The notes under the pieces are model-generated. The model was not told the origin of the DNA and ran no database searches. It saw only the letters and a list, made by a program, of their open reading frames with translations. A stretch of DNA of 9,002 nt from Actinomycetes bacterium (lineage in GTDB: Bacteria; Actinomycetota; Actinomycetes; Actinomycetales; Demequinaceae): assembly GCA_023432235.1 (NCBI GenBank), contig JAEYUX010000179.1, positions 1 to 9,002 of the forward strand, written 5' to 3'. The first letter of the stretch is position 1, and each line of letters starts with the position of its first letter. A program made the position numbers and the translations under genes. This document shows, one piece after another, positions 6,147 through 9,002 of the stretch.

Positions 6147-6581
6147 TCAATCTAGACCCGAATTGTTTCGGTTGTGTGTGACGGAAACGTTCCTGAGGTA
6201 ACAGGTCAGGCGAGCCGACGCAGAGCGTCGGCCGGACGTGTCGAATAGGGCAATGTCATAGGTGGCGACACTGCGACCTAGGTGGAGCGCCACGGCCTCG
6301 GCGGTAACGAGGCCGTCTTCGACGGCGGCGTGATGCGTGATCGACAAGTCGACACCCACGGCGATCCGGTCATCTCCCGCGTGCGCCATTGCCGCGAGTG
6401 ACCCTACCGTCTCGGCGAGCGCGGCGGACGCACCCCCATGAAGAATGCCGAATCGCTGCGTATTGCCCTCGACGGGCATCGTTGCCCGTGCGCGCTCGGG
6501 AGTGACATCAAGAATGGTGATCCCCAAGCGCTCGATCAGGGCGCTGTGAACATCGACATGGGCCCCGTCGTTGTCGGTCAT
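6147..6581 (-). CDS. Hot-dog fold acyl-CoA thioesterase (PaaI/MenI-like)
   Basis: This is a 144-aa cytoplasmic hot-dog thioesterase that should hydrolyse an acyl- or aroyl-CoA. The core motif runs TQRFGILHGGASAALAETVG. Gln42, His48 and Glu57 have the same spacing as the catalytic-site residues I recall for E. coli MenI/YdiI (Gln48, His54, Glu63). The later HLGRSVATYDIALFDTSGRRSASARLT also follows that subfamily. No other menaquinone gene is in the window, so 1,4-dihydroxy-2-naphthoyl-CoA is only one possible substrate; a general PaaI-like housekeeping thioesterase is equally possible. The frame stays open upstream to 6773 inside polA, but ATG 6581 gives the family length and avoids that overlap. 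There is no Shine-Dalgarno sequence. The gene is divergent from polA (19 nt between starts), and its stop is 26 nt before the likely livH start. Confidence 0.88.
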   Translation of the reverse strand: MTDNDGAHVDVHSALIERLGITILDVTPERARATMPVEGNTQRFGILHGGASAALAETVGSLAAMAHAGDDRIAVGVDLSITHHAAVEDGLVTAEAVALHLGRSVATYDIALFDTSGRRSASARLTCYLRNVSVTHNRNNSGLD

Positions 6582-6587
6582 AGGGGA

Positions 6588-6600
6588 TAGGTTGGCATCT
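6588..6600 (+). promoter_or_regulatory. Leaderless -10 element of polA
   Basis: TAGGTT (6588-6593) is followed by exactly 7 nt and then GTG at 6601, the same TAGGNT-N7-GTG layout seen upstream of pdtaR. No Shine-Dalgarno sequence precedes the GTG, and no good -35 is visible at 16-18 nt. It overlaps the leader of the divergent thioesterase gene. Confidence 0.5.
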
Positions 6601-9002
6601 GTGAGCGGATCAGCCAAGGACAAACTGCTACTTGTCGACGGACTGTCGATGGCATTCCGTGCGTTTTTTGCGCTTCCAGTGGAGAATTTCGCCACGTCCA
6701 CAGGGGCGCCGACGAACGCGGTGTACGGCTTCACCGCGATGATCGCTTCCCTCATCTCGGATCGGCAGCCCACCCACGTGGCGGTCGCGTTTGATCTGCC
6801 CGGTGGGACCTTCCGGACGGAACGGCTGCCCAGCTACAAGGGCACGCGGGACGTGACGCCTCCCGAATTCGAGCCGCAGGTTCCGCTCATGCGTGAGGTG
6901 CTCGCTGCTCTCAACATTGTCGCCGTCGACAAAGAGCGTTACGAGGCAGATGACCTCCTCGCTACCTATGCGCGGATGGGTCGCGAAGCAGGCATGGACG
7001 TCCTCGTTGTCTCAGGTGACCGTGACACGATTCAGCTGGTAAACGAAGATGTCACCTTGCTCTACCCGCGTAAGGGCGTGAGCGATCTTGTCGAGTTCAC
7101 CCCGGCTGCCGTTGCCGAGAAGTACGGCGTCACTCCGTCCCAGTACCCGGACCTCGCGGCGCTTGTCGGGGAGACGAGTGACAACTTGCCAGGGGTGCCC
7201 GGCGTCGGCCCCAAGACGGCGGCCAAGTGGATCGCGACGTACGGCGGGCTGGACGGCATTCTTGCGTCGGCCACAGACGTTCCCGGCAAAGCGGGGGAGA
7301 GCCTGCGCGATCACCTCGACCAGGTACGGCTCAACCGCGAGATCAACCATTTGCTCACCGACCTCGAGGTGAGCGTGCCGATTGACGACATGCGCTTGCG
7401 TGGCGGTGACGCCGCCGCGATTCATCAGGTGTGCGACGCACTGCAGTTCCGCGGGTTGCGAGCGCGCTTGCTCGCGTTCGCGGCCGATGCTTCGGACGCC
7501 GCCGCCGACGCTGGCGATAGCGAGAACGCCGAGGTGGCACTTCACGTGCCCGCAACCGTTGATGACATCGTCGCGCTCCCGGGGCCGGTTGCCCTGTGCG
7601 TGCCGGCGCGCGACGCGTGGGCACTGGGAGTTGCCGCTGGCGACGAGGCCTGGGGTCTTGATCTCAGCTCACTGTCCGCCGCCGAAGAAGAGCGCGTTGC
7701 CGACTGGTTGGCCACGCCGACGATCGCGAAAGCGATGCACGGAGCCAAAGACGGCCTTCACGCTCTCGCCGATCGCGGCTTCGAGGTCGGGGGGCTTGTC
7801 GAGGACACGCAACTTGGCGCCTACCTCGTGAACCCAGCTCAGGGCCGCCTTGACCTCGACGATGTCGCGGAGCGCTTCCTCGGTGTTCGTCCTGCGAGGG
7901 CGTCCGAGGGTCAACTCGACCTCGGTCTCGGCCAATCCGAACTCGAAGCACTGGCACGTGCCGCTCATACTGTGACGCGCCTCGCCACCCACCTTGCAGC
8001 GGAGTTGGCCGAGCGGGAGATGACTGCGCTGTACCGGGACATGGAGATCCCGCTCATCGCGACCTTGTTCCGCATGGAGCGCATTGGTGTCGCTGTGAGT
8101 GCGGATCGCCTTACCGAGCTGTACGAGGCTGCGATTGAGAGGGTCGACAAGGCGGCAAGCACGGCCTACGAGTCGATTGGTGGTGCTCAGGTCAACCTCG
8201 GGTCTCCTAAGCAACTTCAAGAGGTGCTGTTCGATCAACTGGGGATGCCAAAGACCAAGCGAATCAAGACGGGCTACTCGACCGATGCCGCATCGCTCGC
8301 CGAACTCTTCGAGAAGCATCCGCACCCGTTCCTCGAAGCCTTGCTCGCGCATCGTGATGCGACAAAGCTCGCCCAGATCATTCAGACGTTGCGCGACGCA
8401 ATTGCCGGAGACGGACGGATTCATACGACGTTCTCGCAGGTTGTCGCAGCGACGGGCCGTCTCAGTTCGAAAGACCCGAACCTGCAGAACATCCCCATTC
8501 GCACTGAAGAGGGTCACCGCATCAGGGAAGCATTCGTCGTTGGCGCCGATTTCGCGACGCTCGTGACGGCGGATTACAGCCAAATCGAGATGCGGATCAT
8601 GGCGCACCTCAGCGGAGACGCCGCGCTGATCGACGCCTTCGCTTCGGGTGAGGACCTGCATCGGTTCGTCGGTTCACGGGTCTTTGGCGTGACTCCGGAG
8701 GCCGTGACGCCCGAGATGCGCGCTCAGGTGAAGGCGATGTCGTATGGCTTGGCGTACGGCTTGTCATCTTTTGGCCTCTCACGTCAGCTAGGGCTGTCCG
8801 TGTCCGCTGCTCAAGCATTGATGGACGATTACTTTGCGCGCTTCGGGGCGGTTCGCGACTACCTCAATGGAGTAGTGCGGCAGGCGACCCACGACGGCTA
8901 CACAGCGACGATCTTCGGGCGGCGCCGCTACCTCCCCGATCTCGCATCGACGAATCGTCAACGCCGCGACATTGCGGAGCGAATGGCGCTGAACGCACCG
9001 AT
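6601..9002 (+). CDS. polA: DNA polymerase I, C-terminus truncated by window end
   Basis: This is the repair and Okazaki-fragment polymerase; 800 codons are visible and roughly 80-100 more are expected. The 5' nuclease domain (about 1-300) keeps its metal ligands D13, D65, E115, D117, D118, D140, D142 and D194. E191 stands where E. coli has Asp. The middle domain (about 310-485) has lost the proofreading residues: VALCVPARDAW (330-340) replaces the DTE motif, G385 and T457 align with the other catalytic Asp positions. The polymerase domain has the TGRLSS and DPNLQNIPIR motifs, motif A DYSQIEMR (catalytic D658), and O-helix R707-K711-Y715-Y719. Tyr715 occupies the position of E. coli Phe762. 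Motif C (HDE) lies beyond the window. GTG 6601 is the start because the conserved LLLVDG begins at residue 9 and a -10 box lies 7 nt upstream. Confidence 0.97.
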   Translation, partial: MSGSAKDKLLLVDGLSMAFRAFFALPVENFATSTGAPTNAVYGFTAMIASLISDRQPTHVAVAFDLPGGTFRTERLPSYKGTRDVTPPEFEPQVPLMREVLAALNIVAVDKERYEADDLLATYARMGREAGMDVLVVSGDRDTIQLVNEDVTLLYPRKGVSDLVEFTPAAVAEKYGVTPSQYPDLAALVGETSDNLPGVPGVGPKTAAKWIATYGGLDGILASATDVPGKAGESLRDHLDQVRLNREINHLLTDLEVSVPIDDMRLRGGDAAAIHQVCDALQFRGLRARLLAFAADASDAAADAGDSENAEVALHVPATVDDIVALPGPVALCVPARDAWALGVAAGDEAWGLDLSSLSAAEEERVADWLATPTIAKAMHGAKDGLHALADRGFEVGGLVEDTQLGAYLVNPAQGRLDLDDVAERFLGVRPARASEGQLDLGLGQSELEALARAAHTVTRLATHLAAELAEREMTALYRDMEIPLIATLFRMERIGVAVSADRLTELYEAAIERVDKAASTAYESIGGAQVNLGSPKQLQEVLFDQLGMPKTKRIKTGYSTDAASLAELFEKHPHPFLEALLAHRDATKLAQIIQTLRDAIAGDGRIHTTFSQVVAATGRLSSKDPNLQNIPIRTEEGHRIREAFVVGADFATLVTADYSQIEMRIMAHLSGDAALIDAFASGEDLHRFVGSRVFGVTPEAVTPEMRAQVKAMSYGLAYGLSSFGLSRQLGLSVSAAQALMDDYFARFGAVRDYLNGVVRQATHDGYTATIFGRRRYLPDLASTNRQRRDIAERMALNAP

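Noticed and set aside
6582..6773. N-terminally extended thioesterase (208 aa) reaching into polA
   Set aside because: The extra 64 residues are the antisense of the conserved polA 5' end and have no hot-dog features; ATG 6581 gives the usual family length.
7669..8661. A 330-aa minus-strand open frame opposite polA
   Set aside because: It lies wholly within polA, which has unmistakable motifs in frame. Long antisense frames are expected in high-GC coding sequence, and no family features or ribosome site are seen.

Overview
The window looks like an ordinary stretch of core chromosome from a high-GC actinobacterium. The protein families, the GTG starts placed directly behind TANNNT -10 boxes, and the ANTAR regulator lying close to polA all point that way (pdtaR/Rv1626 and polA/Rv1629 are also near neighbours in Mycobacterium tuberculosis). 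Something in or near Micrococcales is a guess. I see no insertion sequence, prophage, CRISPR array or anomalous island, and I did not find an undescribed system.

Layout, left to right. A minus-strand tRNA with a CAA (Leu) anticodon (13-86) is divergent from a plus-strand PdtaR-type ANTAR response regulator (108-737), which appears to be leaderless. A 184-nt intergenic region follows. It carries an inverted repeat and two tandem stem-loops ahead of a lipoprotein solute-binding gene of the LivK/Peripla_BP_6 class (922-2193). A strong GC stem-loop (2222-2251) closes that gene and also the convergent minus-strand operon livH-livM-livG-livF (6120 down to 2317), which encodes the two permeases and two ATPases of a branched-chain amino acid/amide-type ABC importer. 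A 144-aa hot-dog thioesterase gene (6147-6581, minus) sits directly upstream of livH in the same direction. It is divergent from polA (6601 to the window end, plus; DNA polymerase I, C-terminus cut off by the window), with only 19 nt between the two start codons.

How the parts work together. The lipoprotein (922-2193) most likely delivers ligand to the LivH/LivM channel powered by LivG/LivF, although it is transcribed separately from, and towards, the membrane-component operon. Minus-strand junctions are tight (ATGA at livG/livF, 11-nt overlap livM/livG, 3-nt gap livH/livM, 26-nt gap thioesterase/livH), so thioesterase-livHMGF is probably one transcript. PdtaR is an RNA-binding antiterminator normally activated by a separate kinase (PdtaS), which is not in the window. 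PolA has an intact 5' nuclease, a degenerate proofreading domain, and a tyrosine at the ddNTP-selectivity position of the O-helix.

The points most worth checking are the short variable arm of the Leu-anticodon tRNA, the back-to-back -10 elements between the tRNA and pdtaR, the tandem hairpins in front of the binding-protein gene, and the use of the same TAGGNT-N7-GTG leaderless arrangement at pdtaR and polA.
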